Of a stretch of 64,000 nt of DNA, positions 55,011-64,000 are shown in pieces; the stretch's first letter is position 1, and each line of letters begins with the position of its first letter. The notes beneath the pieces were generated by a model. It had not been told where the DNA came from. It saw only the letters and a list, made by a program, of their open reading frames with translations, and searched no databases. Where the stretch lies: positions 8,780,001 to 8,844,000 of the forward strand of contig NZ_FPJG01000006.1 of the NCBI RefSeq assembly GCF_900119165.1. The letters are read 5' to 3'. The translations under genes were made by a program, and so were the position numbers. The stretch comes from Amycolatopsis australiensis. Its GTDB lineage: Bacteria; Actinomycetota; Actinomycetes; Mycobacteriales; Pseudonocardiaceae.

Positions 55011-56537
55011 ATGACGACCGCACCGGTGCTCGAGGTGGCCGGGGTGACCAAGCGGTTCCCCGGCACCCTCGCCCTCGACGACGTCAGCTTCGCGCTGCGG
55101 CCGGGCGAGGTGCACGCGCTGGTCGGCGAGAACGGCGCCGGCAAGTCCACGCTGATCAAGGTGCTCACCGGCGTGTACCAGCCCGACGAGGGCGAGGTGC
55201 GCCACCTCGGCGCCCCCGTCACCTTCAAGCGGCCGATCGACGCGCAGCGCGCCGGGATCTCCACGATCTACCAGGAGGTCAACCTCGTCCCGCTGATGAG
55301 CATCGCCGGCAACGTCTTCCTCGGCCGCGAACCGCGCACGAAGGCCGGTCTCGTCGACTGGTCGAAGATGTACGCCGACGCCCGCGAGCTGCTCAAGGGC
55401 TACGGCATCGAGGACGACGTCAAGCGCCCGCTGCACACCCTGGGCGTCGGCGCGCAGCAGATGGTCGCGCTCGCCCGCGCGGTCTCGACCGACGCGAAGG
55501 TCGTCATCATGGACGAGCCGACGTCGTCGCTCGAGCCGCGCGAAGTGGAGACGCTGTTCGAGGTGCTGAACCGGCTCCACGCGCAGGGCATCGCCATCGT
55601 CTACGTCAGCCACCGGATGGACGAGCTGTACCGGGTCTGCGACAGCGTCACCGTGCTGCGCGACGGCCGGGTCGTCCACAGTGGACCGTTGAAGCCGCTG
55701 CCGCGGATCGAGCTGGTCTCGAAGATGCTCGGCCGGGAGATCAGGCAGATCCGCGAAGAGGGCGTCACGGCGTTCGGCGAGGAACACGACATCGAGCGCG
55801 AACCGCTGCTCAAGGCCGAGAACCTGAGCGGGTTGCGGAAGCTGCACGACGTCTCGGTGAGCATCCGCCCCGGCGAGGTCGTCGGCCTCGCCGGGCTGCT
55901 CGGCTCCGGCCGCAGCGAGACGGCGCGGGCCATCGTCGGCGCGTTCCCCCTCGACGGCGGAAGTGTCCTGCTGGCCGGGAAACCGCTCAAGAAGGGCAGG
56001 ATCAAGGCCGCCATGCGCGCCGGGATCGCGCTGCTGGCCGAGGACCGCAAGACCGACGGAATCATCCCGAACCTGTCGGTCCGGGAGAACATCGTGCTCG
56101 CCGCGCTGCCGACGCTCTCGCCGTTCGGCCTGGTCAGCAGGGCCAAGCAGGACAAGATCGTGAAGATCTTCATGGAGCGCCTGCGGATCAAGGCGGCCAG
56201 TCCCGAGCAGAAGGTGTCGGAGCTGTCCGGCGGCAACCAGCAGAAGGTACTGCTCGCCCGCTGGCTGGCCACCGGCCCGAAGATCCTGCTCCTCGACGAG
56301 CCCACGCGCGGCATCGACGTCGGCGCGAAGGCGGAGGTGCAGGCGCTGATCGACGAACTCGCGCAGGAAGGGCTCGGCGTGCTGCTCATCTCGTCCGAAC
56401 TGGAAGAGCTGATCGACGGCTCCGACCGCGTGGTCGTGCTGCGCGACGGCTCGGTCGTCGGCGAGCTGACCGGCGACCGGATCACCGAGGAGAACGTCCT
56501 GACCGCCATCGCAGCCGAGGGTGACAACGATGTCTAG
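55011..56537 (+). CDS. ytfR: Sugar ABC importer ATPase, YtfR-like (two ABC domains)
   Basis: 508 residues with two ABC domains. The first has Walker A GENGAGKSTLIKVL and DEPTSSLEP; the second lacks a normal Walker A (LLGSGRSETARAI) but retains LSGGNQQKVLLARWL and DEPTRGIDVGAK, as usual for RbsA/YtfR. I prefer ATG 55011 with AAGAGGA upstream over the ATG at 54981, which overlaps the previous stop and would add ten residues. It powers import of the sugar bound by the YtfQ-like protein. Confidence 0.9.
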   Translation: MTTAPVLEVAGVTKRFPGTLALDDVSFALRPGEVHALVGENGAGKSTLIKVLTGVYQPDEGEVRHLGAPVTFKRPIDAQRAGISTIYQEVNLVPLMSIAGNVFLGREPRTKAGLVDWSKMYADARELLKGYGIEDDVKRPLHTLGVGAQQMVALARAVSTDAKVVIMDEPTSSLEPREVETLFEVLNRLHAQGIAIVYVSHRMDELYRVCDSVTVLRDGRVVHSGPLKPLPRIELVSKMLGREIRQIREEGVTAFGEEHDIEREPLLKAENLSGLRKLHDVSVSIRPGEVVGLAGLLGSGRSETARAIVGAFPLDGGSVLLAGKPLKKGRIKAAMRAGIALLAEDRKTDGIIPNLSVRENIVLAALPTLSPFGLVSRAKQDKIVKIFMERLRIKAASPEQKVSELSGGNQQKVLLARWLATGPKILLLDEPTRGIDVGAKAEVQALIDELAQEGLGVLLISSELEELIDGSDRVVVLRDGSVVGELTGDRITEENVLTAIAAEGDNDV

Positions 56538-57492
56538 CGCCACCCTGACGAAGAGCCCGGACCGCGCGAAAGTCACGGCGTGGCTGCAGAACTACGGCGT
56601 CTACCTGGCCGTCGTGGTGCTGCTGCTGTTCAACGTCGTGTTCACCGAGAACTTCCTGTCCGCGGCCAACTTCCGCACCCAGCTGGTGCAGGCGGCGCCG
56701 GTCTGCATCGTCGCGCTCGGCATGGCGCTGGTGATCGGCACCGAGGGCATCGACCTGTCGGTCGGCTCGGTGATGTCGATCGCCGCCGCGCTCATCCCGC
56801 TCTACCTCGGCGCGGGCTCGACGACGGCGATCATCGTCGCGGTCATCGCCGGGGTCGTGTCCGGCCTGTTCAGCGGGTACCTGGTGGCCTACCTGGGCAT
56901 CCAGCCCATCATCGCGACGCTGGCGTTGCTGGTCGGTGGCCGGGGACTCGCGCTGGTGATCGCGCACGGCCAGCTCGTCCAGCTGCACAACCGGGACTTC
57001 CTGGCCCTGGGCACCGACGACGTCCTCGGCGTGCCGATCATGGTCATCGTCGCGGGCGTGCTCGCGGTGCTGGCCGGCCTGGTCGTCCAGCGGACGACGT
57101 TCGGGCGGCACCTGGTCGCCATCGGCGGCAACCGCGCGGCGAGCACCCTGGCCGGGCTGCCGGTGAAACGCGTGCTCGTCAGCGTCTACGTGATCTCCGG
57201 GGCACTGGCCGCGGTGGCCGGCGTGCTGGCGACGTCGCGGCTGGGCGCCAGCGATCCCAACGACCTCGGCCTGCTCATGGAGCTGTCCGCGATCACCGCG
57301 GTCGTCGTCGGCGGCACGCCGCTGACCGGCGGCCGGGTCCGCGTGCTCGGCACCGTGTTCGGCGCGCTGCTCATGCAGCTCGTGCACGCCACCCTGATCA
57401 AGCACAACCTGCCCGACTCGACCGCGCAGATGGTCCAGGCGGCCATCATCGTCGTCGCGGTCTACGTCGCTCGTGAGCGGAGCAGCAAGTGA
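56530..57492 (+). CDS. ytfT: Sugar ABC importer permease, YtfT-like
   Basis: 320 residues, about nine membrane helices of the RbsC type. Conserved segments are FRTQLVQAAPVCIVALGMAL, GIDLSVGSVMSIAAAL and GRHLVAIGGNRAASTLAGLP, with VVVGGTPLTGGRV. ATG 56530 overlaps the ATPase stop. Pairs with the next permease to form the channel. Confidence 0.9.
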   Translation: MSSATLTKSPDRAKVTAWLQNYGVYLAVVVLLLFNVVFTENFLSAANFRTQLVQAAPVCIVALGMALVIGTEGIDLSVGSVMSIAAALIPLYLGAGSTTAIIVAVIAGVVSGLFSGYLVAYLGIQPIIATLALLVGGRGLALVIAHGQLVQLHNRDFLALGTDDVLGVPIMVIVAGVLAVLAGLVVQRTTFGRHLVAIGGNRAASTLAGLPVKRVLVSVYVISGALAAVAGVLATSRLGASDPNDLGLLMELSAITAVVVGGTPLTGGRVRVLGTVFGALLMQLVHATLIKHNLPDSTAQMVQAAIIVVAVYVARERSSK

Positions 57493-58475
57493 CGACAACC
57501 CAGTCCGCCACTCCGATCACCGCCCGCAACGCGGCCTTCGCCGGGGTCCTGCAACGGCAGGGCGCCGCCGTCGTCCTCGTGCTCGGCATCGCCGCCGCGT
57601 GGTTCGCGTTCCCGCGCTTCGGGTCCGCGGACAACCTGCGCGACCTGGCGCTGCAGAGCTCGTTCCTCGCGGTGATCGCGCTCGGCATGACGTTCGTGAT
57701 CATCTCCGGCGGCATCGACCTGTCGGTCGGCTCGAACTACGCGCTCGGCGGCGTCCTCGCCGCGTACGGCGCGCAGTACGGGCTGGTCGTGGCGATCCTG
57801 CTGCCGCTGGCGGTGTGCTCACTGATCGGGCTGGTCAACGGCCTGCTGATCGCCCGCACCGGGATGGCGCCGTTCATCGTGACGCTGGCGTCGCTGCTGT
57901 TCGCCAGGGGCCTGTTGCTCGCGCTGACGTCCGAAGGCGCGACGACGTACAAAGTGGAGCCCGGCTCGGCGTTCCTGTGGCTGGGGCAGGGCACGATCTT
58001 CGGCATCGGCGTGCCGGTGTACCTGACGCTGGTCCTGTTCGCCCTCGGCGGGCTGCTGCTGCGCCGCACGCGGTTCGGCCAGTCGGTGTTCGCCATCGGC
58101 GGGGCCGAGCAGTCGGCGCTGCTGATGGGGCTTCCGGTGGCCCGCACGAAGATCTCGCTCTACACCCTGAGCGGCGCGCTCGCCGGGGTGGCGGGCATCC
58201 TCACCGCCGCGTACCTGCAGTCCGGCGTCACGGTGATCGGCGTCGGCACCGAGCTGGACGCGATTTCCGTCGTCGTCATCGGCGGCACGCTGCTCACCGG
58301 CGGCGCCGGGACGATCATCGGCACCCTCGTCGGTGTCCTGCTGCGCACGCTCATCCAGAACGTCATCAACCAGATCGGCACCCTCGACTCCAACTACCAG
58401 ACCGTGGTGAGCGGGGCCTTCCTGCTCGTCGTCGTGGTGATCCAGCGCCTGCTCGCGCGCTCCCGTACCCGCTGA
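57489..58475 (+). CDS. yjfF: Sugar ABC importer permease, YjfF-like
   Basis: 328 residues, RbsC-type permease: LALQSSFLAVIALGMTFVII, GGIDLSVGSNYALGGVLAA, GQSVFAIGGAEQSALLMGLP and VVIGGTLLTGGAGTIIG. GTG 57489 overlaps the stop of the previous permease (GTGA). The order binding protein, double ATPase, two permeases is exactly that of ytfQRT-yjfF in Escherichia coli. Confidence 0.9.
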   Translation: MTTTQSATPITARNAAFAGVLQRQGAAVVLVLGIAAAWFAFPRFGSADNLRDLALQSSFLAVIALGMTFVIISGGIDLSVGSNYALGGVLAAYGAQYGLVVAILLPLAVCSLIGLVNGLLIARTGMAPFIVTLASLLFARGLLLALTSEGATTYKVEPGSAFLWLGQGTIFGIGVPVYLTLVLFALGGLLLRRTRFGQSVFAIGGAEQSALLMGLPVARTKISLYTLSGALAGVAGILTAAYLQSGVTVIGVGTELDAISVVVIGGTLLTGGAGTIIGTLVGVLLRTLIQNVINQIGTLDSNYQTVVSGAFLLVVVVIQRLLARSRTR

Positions 58476-58504
58476 GCCCTGTCCCCTACCAGGAGGTCTC
58501 AACG

Positions 58505-61003
58505 ATGTTCCACCCTGCCCGAAAAACCCGGAGATGGCTGACCGCGGCCGCGGCGTTCGCGGTCGCGGTGGCCGGCCTCGGCACCGCACCCGCCGCGAGT
58601 GCCGCCGACGCGCCACAGTGGCAACGGCTGACGCCACCGCTGTCGACGCCCTGGACGAAGGACGTCTCGCCGTCCAACGCCCTTCCCGACTACCCCCGTC
58701 CCCAGCTGACCCGCGACAAGTGGCAGAACCTCAACGGCGTCTGGGAGTTCGCCAAGGCGAACCCCGGTGAGGCCGCCCCCGTCGGCAAGACGCTCGGCGA
58801 GCGGATCCTCGTGCCGTACCCGGTCGAGTCCGCGCTGTCCGGGATCATGCGCCACGAGACGAACATGTGGTACCGCCGCACGTTCGAGGTCCCGAAGACC
58901 TGGCAGGTCGGCCGCGGGCAGCGCCTGCTGCTGCACTTCCAGGCGGTCGACTACGACGCCACGATCATCGTCAACGGCCGGACCGTCGGCCGCCACACCG
59001 GCGGCTACGACGCGTTCTCCGTCGACGTCACCGACGCGCTGACCACGGCGAAGAGCCAGGAGCTCGTCGTCGGCGTCGCCGACCCGAACGACCAGGGCGG
59101 GCAGCCGATCGGCAAGCAGCGCCAGCCCGGTGACGGCATCTTCTACACGCCGACGTCCGGCATCTGGCAGACCGTGTGGATGGAACCGGTGGCGCCGGCC
59201 CACATCGACCGGCTCGACGTCACCCCGGACGTGGCGAGCGGCTCGGTCACGGTCAACGCCGTGGTCGGCGGGCCGGTGCGCCAGCGCGTCGAGGCCACGG
59301 CCTACGACCACGGCCGCCCGGTCGGGCGCGTGAGCGGCGAAGCGAACAGGCCGTTGACGCTCAAGGTCGACCGGCCGCACCTGTGGTCGCCGGACGACCC
59401 GTTCCTCTACGACCTGCGCGTGCGGCTCGTGCCTTCGGGCGACGAGGTGGGCTCGTACTTCGGCATCCGGTCGATCAGCGTCGGCAAGACCGCCGACGGC
59501 AAGGAGCGGATGCTGCTCAACGGCAAGTTCGTCATGCAGGTCGGCCCGCTCGACCAGGGTTTCTGGCCGGACGGCATCTACACCGCGCCGACCGACGCGG
59601 CCCTGAAGTTCGACCTGGAGCAGGAGAAGGCGCTCGGCTTCAACATGGTGCGCAAGCACATCAAGGTGGAGCCCGACCGCTGGTACTACTACGCCGACAA
59701 GCTGGGCCTGATGGTCTGGCAGGACATGCCGGCGATGAAGGACGACATCGAGCCGTCGCCGGCGTCGCGGGCGAACTACGAGTCCGAGATGCGGCGGATG
59801 ATCGACCAGCACCGCAGCTTCCCGTCGATCGTCACGTGGGTGCCGTTCAACGAGGGCTGGGGCGACTACGAGGTCGGCCGGATCGCCGACGAGGTGAAGT
59901 CGTGGGATCCGACGCGGCTGGTCAACGCCGAGTCCGGGGTCAACTGCTGCCGCTCCGAACCGGATAGCGGCAAGGGTGACATCTACGACGACCACACCTA
60001 CACCGGGCCGGGCACGCCGATGCAGACCGGCACGCGCGCGGCGGTCGACGGCGAGTACGGCGGCCTCGGCCTGAAGGTCGACGGGCACCAGTTCGACCCG
60101 GCGGGCAGCTTCGCCTACGAGATGGAGCCTGACAGCGCGACGCTGACCCGGCGCTACGGCGAGCTGCAGCAGCGCCTGCTGCTGGTCGCCCAGCAGTGCG
60201 GGGTCTCGGCCGGCGTCTACACGCAGACCACCGACGTCGAGAAGGAGGTCAACGGCTTCTTCACCTACGACCGGCAGGTGAAGAAGATGGACTTCGCGGC
60301 GGTGCGCGCGGCGAACCTGGCGGTGATCAAGGGCGCCACCGGCGCTCCGGTCTCCGGGCCTTCGGTGCCGGCGGGCACGCCGGGGATCGACGGCATCGCG
60401 GCCTACCCGTTCGACGAGAACGCGGGCACGGTGGCGAAGGACATCGTGGGCGGCCACGACGCCACGCTCGTCGGCGGCGCGTCCTGGACCGCGGGCAAGA
60501 GCGGTTCGGCACTGGCGGTCAACGGGTCGGGCCAGTACGCCGACACGGGTGCGGCCCTGCTCAACACCGAAGGCAGCTACAGCGCGGCGGCGTGGGTCAA
60601 GTTCAACGCCGTGGGTGACGGCTTCCAGACCGTGGTGAGCCAGGACGGCGGCGACCACAGCGCGTTCTTCCTGCAGTACTCGGGCGCGGACCACCGGCTG
60701 GCGTTCAGCTTCGTGGGCACGCGGGCCCTGGCGCCGACGGCGCCGGAGCCGAACCGCTGGTACCACGTCGTCGGCGTCCGCGACGCGGCTTCGGGCACGC
60801 TGAAGCTGTACGTGGACGGCCAGCTGGCGGCCACGAAGAGCGTCTGCCTCGGCGAGGCGTCGACGGGCCACACGGTGATCGGCCGCGGCAAGTACGGCGG
60901 CGGCCCGGTCGACTTCCTCAACGGCGCGGTCGACCAGGTCCACGTCTACGACCGGGCACTGTCCGACGCGGACGTGAGCGCGTTGTACAGCAGCGGCAAG
61001 TAA
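58505..61003 (+). CDS. Secreted GH2 glycosidase with C-terminal LamG-like domain
   Basis: 832 residues. Signal peptide 1-34 (ending ASAAD). Residues 60-220 are the GH2 sugar-binding sandwich (WYRRTFEVPKTWQVGRGQRL), then an Ig-like domain and a TIM barrel. The acid/base Glu is in VPFNEGWGDY near 449; the nucleophile Glu is probably in DGEYGGLG near 516. Residues 640-832 form a concanavalin-like LamG domain (YSAAAWVKFNAVGDG; LKLYVDGQLAATK). With the Galf-type importer upstream it may release galactofuranose or arabinose outside the cell; substrate is inferred. ATG 58505 follows AGGAGG. Confidence 0.87.
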   Translation: MFHPARKTRRWLTAAAAFAVAVAGLGTAPAASAADAPQWQRLTPPLSTPWTKDVSPSNALPDYPRPQLTRDKWQNLNGVWEFAKANPGEAAPVGKTLGERILVPYPVESALSGIMRHETNMWYRRTFEVPKTWQVGRGQRLLLHFQAVDYDATIIVNGRTVGRHTGGYDAFSVDVTDALTTAKSQELVVGVADPNDQGGQPIGKQRQPGDGIFYTPTSGIWQTVWMEPVAPAHIDRLDVTPDVASGSVTVNAVVGGPVRQRVEATAYDHGRPVGRVSGEANRPLTLKVDRPHLWSPDDPFLYDLRVRLVPSGDEVGSYFGIRSISVGKTADGKERMLLNGKFVMQVGPLDQGFWPDGIYTAPTDAALKFDLEQEKALGFNMVRKHIKVEPDRWYYYADKLGLMVWQDMPAMKDDIEPSPASRANYESEMRRMIDQHRSFPSIVTWVPFNEGWGDYEVGRIADEVKSWDPTRLVNAESGVNCCRSEPDSGKGDIYDDHTYTGPGTPMQTGTRAAVDGEYGGLGLKVDGHQFDPAGSFAYEMEPDSATLTRRYGELQQRLLLVAQQCGVSAGVYTQTTDVEKEVNGFFTYDRQVKKMDFAAVRAANLAVIKGATGAPVSGPSVPAGTPGIDGIAAYPFDENAGTVAKDIVGGHDATLVGGASWTAGKSGSALAVNGSGQYADTGAALLNTEGSYSAAAWVKFNAVGDGFQTVVSQDGGDHSAFFLQYSGADHRLAFSFVGTRALAPTAPEPNRWYHVVGVRDAASGTLKLYVDGQLAATKSVCLGEASTGHTVIGRGKYGGGPVDFLNGAVDQVHVYDRALSDADVSALYSSGK

Positions 61004-61015
61004 CGGACCGTCCGG

Positions 61016-61048
61016 AAGGGCCGCACCGGGGTTCCCGGTGCGGCCCTT
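61016..61048 (+). terminator. Strong intrinsic terminator of the sugar locus
   Basis: AAGGGCCGCACCGGG (61016-61030) pairs perfectly with CCCGGTGCGGCCCTT (61034-61048) around a GTT loop and runs into further T residues. It closes the importer-GH2 operon. Confidence 0.93.
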
Positions 61049-61090
61049 TTCCTTGCCCTGGAGCCCGCTCCAGCCGCTACCGTCGCGGTC

Positions 61091-61489
61091 ATGACCGAAG
61101 ATCGCTTCGAACGCGGCAAGCAGGCCCTGATCGACCTCAACGGCGAAGAGACCGCCCAGCGCGTGCTCGACAGCCTGGCCGACGTCTCCCCCAAGCTCGC
61201 CGACAGTCTCGTGTCGTGGGGCTTCGGCGAGATCTACACGCGGCCGCAGCTGGTGCCGCGGGACCGGCAGCTGGTCACGCTCGGCATGCTCACCGCGCTC
61301 GGCGGGTGCGAGCCGCAGCTGGAGGTGCACGTCAACGCGTCGCTCAACGCCGGGCTCACCGCCGCGGAAATCGTCGAAGCCCTGCTGCAGTCGGCGGCCT
61401 ACTGCGGGTTCCCGAAGGCTCTCAACGCGACCGCCGTGGCGAAGAAGGTCTTCGCCGAGCGCGGCCTGCTCCCGGTGAGCGGGGACTGA
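61091..61489 (+). CDS. Carboxymuconolactone decarboxylase-family protein
   Basis: 132 residues of the CMD/AhpD-like fold: FGEIYTRPQLVPRDRQLVTL, then GCEPQLEVHVNASLNAGLTA and YCGFPKALNA. Only one cysteine lies in each of GGCEPQ and YCGFPK and there is no C-x-x-C pair, so it is closer to the decarboxylase than the AhpD peroxidase group. Convergent with a TetR gene. Confidence 0.87.
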   Translation: MTEDRFERGKQALIDLNGEETAQRVLDSLADVSPKLADSLVSWGFGEIYTRPQLVPRDRQLVTLGMLTALGGCEPQLEVHVNASLNAGLTAAEIVEALLQSAAYCGFPKALNATAVAKKVFAERGLLPVSGD

Positions 61490-61495
61490 GACCGC

Positions 61496-62158
61496 TCACC
61501 GCCGCCGGGCGACGAGACCGGCCAGCAGGTTCGTGAGGCCCTCGGCCAGCCCGGCCGCGAACCCCGGCGTCCCGCCGAGCTCGGCGGTGGCCGCCGCCAC
61601 GGCGTCGGTCGGGTTGGCGTACGGCCAGGCCCCCGACACCACGATGACCACGCCTGAGGCGAACTGGCGGGCGCCGTCGGCCGACAGCTCCGGCACCCGC
61701 GCCCGGACCAGCGCCCCGAGCCGCTCGGTGTTGGCGGACGCGCGGACCTTGAAGCCGCGGGCGAACTCCGGCGAGATGTTGCGTTCCAGCACCGGCGCCA
61801 TCGCGCTGATCAGCTCGCACAGCTGCCGCCGCTCGGCCAGCGTCGCGGCGATCGTCCCGGCGACCCGCTCTTCGCGCGCGAAGCCGGGATCAGCCGGTGC
61901 CGGGTCGCCGAGGACCCGGTCCAGCTCGGTGAGCCACGTCGTCCACGCCGTGTCGAGGACCTCGAGGAAGATCGCTTCGCGGCTGTCGAAGTAGCGCAGC
62001 ACGTTGGACTTCGCGAGCCCGACCCGGCAGCTGAGCTCCCGCAGGCTGATGTCGGCGACCGGCCGCTCCGCCAGCAGCTCCCGCGCGGCGGCGAGGATCG
62101 CGGTGCGACGCGCCGCGATCTGCTCCGGCCGCCGGGCACGCTGGAATCCGGCGCTCAT
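61496..62158 (-). CDS. TetR-family regulator
   Basis: 220 residues. The helix-turn-helix is RRTAILAAARELLAERPVAD, then CRVGLAKSNVLRYFDSREAI. The C-terminal domain has FARGFKVRASANTERLGALV. It ends six bases from the converging CMD gene and lies downstream of a PGPGW-type membrane gene on the same strand. Target unknown. Confidence 0.86.
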   Translation of the reverse strand: MSAGFQRARRPEQIAARRTAILAAARELLAERPVADISLRELSCRVGLAKSNVLRYFDSREAIFLEVLDTAWTTWLTELDRVLGDPAPADPGFAREERVAGTIAATLAERRQLCELISAMAPVLERNISPEFARGFKVRASANTERLGALVRARVPELSADGARQFASGVVIVVSGAWPYANPTDAVAAATAELGGTPGFAAGLAEGLTNLLAGLVARRR

Positions 62159-62176
62159 GGCGCCGACCCTAGCCGG

Positions 62177-62575
62177 TCAGCCGCGCTGGACGGCCGTCCG
62201 CCGCGTCCTGACCCGCCGGTAGCTCCAGCCGAGCAGCGCGAACAGGATGACCGACGACAGGATCAGGCTCGACCCGGTGCTCCAGCCGCTGAACGGCAGC
62301 GACTTCACCGTGCCCCAGACGATGCCCGCGGCCAGCAGGGCCAGCCCGGCCAGCACCGAGCCGGCGATCCGCAGCGGCGAGGACACGCTGTCCTCGGCCG
62401 CCTTCATCGCGCGGTCGCGCACCGGGTCGACGTACCGCTCGAGCGCCGGGAACTCCGAGGCGAGCAGCAGCAGCCCGGCGAGCACCAGCAGCAGCCCGGG
62501 GCCGGGCAGCACGAGCAGCAGCACCCCGACCACCAGCAGGACGGCGCCCGCCACGACGATGAGGACGCGCTTCAC
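62177..62575 (-). CDS. PGPGW-motif small membrane protein
   Basis: 132 residues. Two N-terminal helices (VKRVLIVVAGAVLLVVGVLL, then LPGPGLLLVLAGLLLLASEF) give the Pro-Gly-Pro-Gly turn of the PGPGW family, and two more helices occur near 78-115. Unknown function; often near envelope genes. GTG 62575 overlaps the stop of the serine-hydrolase relic (GTGA), so it was once the second gene of that operon. Confidence 0.83.
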   Translation of the reverse strand: MKRVLIVVAGAVLLVVGVLLLVLPGPGLLLVLAGLLLLASEFPALERYVDPVRDRAMKAAEDSVSSPLRIAGSVLAGLALLAAGIVWGTVKSLPFSGWSTGSSLILSSVILFALLGWSYRRVRTRRTAVQRG

Positions 62576-63720
62576 ACGCTTTCCGACTCCCACGCGACCA
62601 CTCCCGTCGTTTCGCCCGATTCTTCCCGTCCGGGCCGGTCCCTGCCACTCACGAGGGCCGATACCCGCGTCACGAGCACCACCAACGCGCCGAGCGTGCC
62701 GCATCCGAGCGTGCCGGCCAGCCCGGGCCAGACGTACAGCAGCTGCCCGAACGTGCCCTGCCGCCCGGCGAACACGACGCTCATCAGCTCGGGCAGGAAC
62801 AGCAGGACCAGGCCGGGGACCAGGTACGGCAGCAGCCGCAGCCCGGCCCGCCACGGACTCGTCCGGCGCGCCGCCCACCGCCGCGCGCGGACGGCACCGA
62901 GCACGGCGAGCACCACCGAAAGGAGCAGCAGCGCGGCGAGCACCCGGTCCGCGACCACCCCGGCGGGCAGCGCGGGCTCGGGCGTTTCGCCGCCCACCAG
63001 CGTGGCGAGGCCCTGCGCCAGCGACTCGGCGTCGTTGTCGAGGGCCAGCCCGGTGGTGGCCAGCACCGCGATGCCGTAGCCGCCGGGCAGCAGGGATCTG
63101 CGCGGCGGTGTGGCTGAACCACTCGCCGTTGTGGGACAGCTGTCCCGGCCGCCAGGCCGCCCAGCCCAGCGCGTAGTCGCGGCCGGGTGCGGGGGTGTGC
63201 GCGAGCGCGACCGAGGCCGGGTGAGCACCCCGCCGCCGTCGCGCTGCGCGATCAGCCACCGCGCGAGGTCGCCGGCGGTGCTGAGGACGCCGTGGCTGCC
63301 GCCGGTGAACCAGACGGGCTCGGTCACCGGCACGTCGATCCCGAACGCCCGGACGTACCCCCGCGCGACGTCCGCGGGCGGCTCGTCCACGGTGGTGCTC
63401 GACGTCATCCCGAGCGGGGTGAACAGCCGCGTCCGCAGGTAGCCCGGAAACGGCTGCCCGGCGACGGCCTCGACGATCCGCGCCGCGACCTCGTAGTTCG
63501 GGTTGTGGTGGTGGAACTGCGTCCCGGGCTCGCTCGCCAGCCTCGCGTCCCGCAGCCGCGTGACGGCTTCGGCGAGGGTGTGCGTGCGGCTGCGCCGGCT
63601 TCAGGTCGGGAAACGCGGAATCGGCCATCCCGGACGTCTGGTCCAGCAGCATCCGGACGGTGATCCGGCAGGAGCACGGCGAGCACGAGGAAGAGCCCGG
63701 TCATGAGGCTCGACGTAGAA
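62572..63720 (-). pseudogene. Serine hydrolase (beta-lactamase family) gene with several frame breaks
   Basis: Three frames must be joined. TVRMLLDQTSGMADSAFPDL (about 63665-63600) is followed after a shift near 63585 by TLAEAVTRLRDARLASEPGT and NPNYEVAARIVEAVAGQPF; after a shift near 63222 by DYALGWAAWRPGQLSHNGEW; after a shift near 63096 by the C-terminal membrane part with four or five helices. Upstream, SLMTGLFLVLAVLL (63704 onward) resembles the catalytic SxxK helix but lacks the Lys, and sequence between it and TVRMLL is deleted. No intact product is possible. Confidence 0.8.
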
Positions 63721-64000
63721 AGCGGGCGCCCGGTCGCACCGCTGCCGGACGACGGGGACGACCCCCTACTTCCGGCCTTCTTGACGAACGCGTCCGGCCG
63801 CGCCCCGGGCCTCGCGAGTCCTTGTTGCCGCCGAATGCTTCGCGGCTCGGCCGGACGACTCCGCCGCGCCAGTGGTTGGCTCCGCAGGCGAGGCCGAGAT
63901 CCCGCGTGCACCCCGCCGCCGCGGACTACCCGCGGGCACGCCTCGACGCGGTCGGCCACCGGCGCGTCCGGGCCCGGCCGTGCCTGAACCAGCGCCTGCC
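63721..64000. other. Unresolved right end
   Basis: No gene with a convincing start, family or codon pattern. On the minus strand, VADRVEA at about 63950 looks like the start region of a serine hydrolase, and GSGATGRPLS leads toward the relic to its left. This may be its shattered 5' part, but the window ends before this can be decided. Confidence 0.35.

Overview
The window is very GC-rich, tightly packed DNA typical of a filamentous actinomycete. GTG starts are frequent, four-base stop/start overlaps are common, and there are many TetR-type regulators. A two-domain geosmin synthase, a mycoredoxin-like protein, a streptogrisin-type protease, an SCO6745-family protein and several secreted CBM/FnIII carbohydrate enzymes all fit this. 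Amycolatopsis or a relative in the Pseudonocardiales is my best guess, but that is inference. I see no tRNA, rRNA, CRISPR array, insertion sequence or replication origin.

Layout. 1-9 kb: the end of a secreted protein, a TetR/epoxide-hydrolase pair with a twin operator, a hypothetical protein, TetR plus a luciferase-like monooxygenase, a KstD-like flavoprotein, an odd SDR and a nucleotidyltransferase. 9-15 kb: a sugar locus (GH4 glycosidase, DeoR regulator, PfkB kinase) running into three consecutive double-YbjQ genes. 15-28 kb: a secreted PQQ-type sugar dehydrogenase, a dehalogenase-like hydrolase with a CGNR regulator sharing a long palindrome, a repeat-rich non-coding stretch, several SDRs with TetR regulators, a cytochrome P450 relic, a DPBB-ricin-discoidin secreted protein, a methyltransferase whose ribosome binding site lies inside a long hairpin, and a streptogrisin. 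28-34 kb: geosmin synthase, then five translationally coupled genes (MBL hydrolase, DedA, membrane phosphatase-like protein, monothiol glutaredoxin, small SH3-like protein). 34-39 kb: a frameshifted methyltransferase, then a TetR regulator divergent from a DrrC-like UvrA paralogue and a siderophore-interacting flavoprotein.

39-47.4 kb is the most unfamiliar part. Two giant proteins of 1053 and 1285 residues that I cannot assign to any family are followed closely by a secreted 406-residue protein with an Ig-like tail. This is the best candidate here for an undescribed system. 47.4-53 kb has a phosphotransferase, a TetR gene, a GH75 chitosanase, an SDR/HxlR pair with two palindromes, and a lone AAA ATPase. 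53-61 kb is a complete LacI-regulated sugar uptake locus (YtfQ-YtfR-YtfT-YjfF-like ABC importer plus a secreted GH2 glycosidase with a LamG-like domain), suggesting use of galactofuranose or a related sugar released outside the cell. The last 3 kb holds a CMD protein, a TetR gene, a PGPGW membrane protein and a decayed serine-hydrolase gene with several frame breaks.

Regulatory DNA is unusually legible. At least six regulator genes sit beside clear inverted or paired operators, and two secreted-enzyme genes 26 kb apart share the same palindrome.
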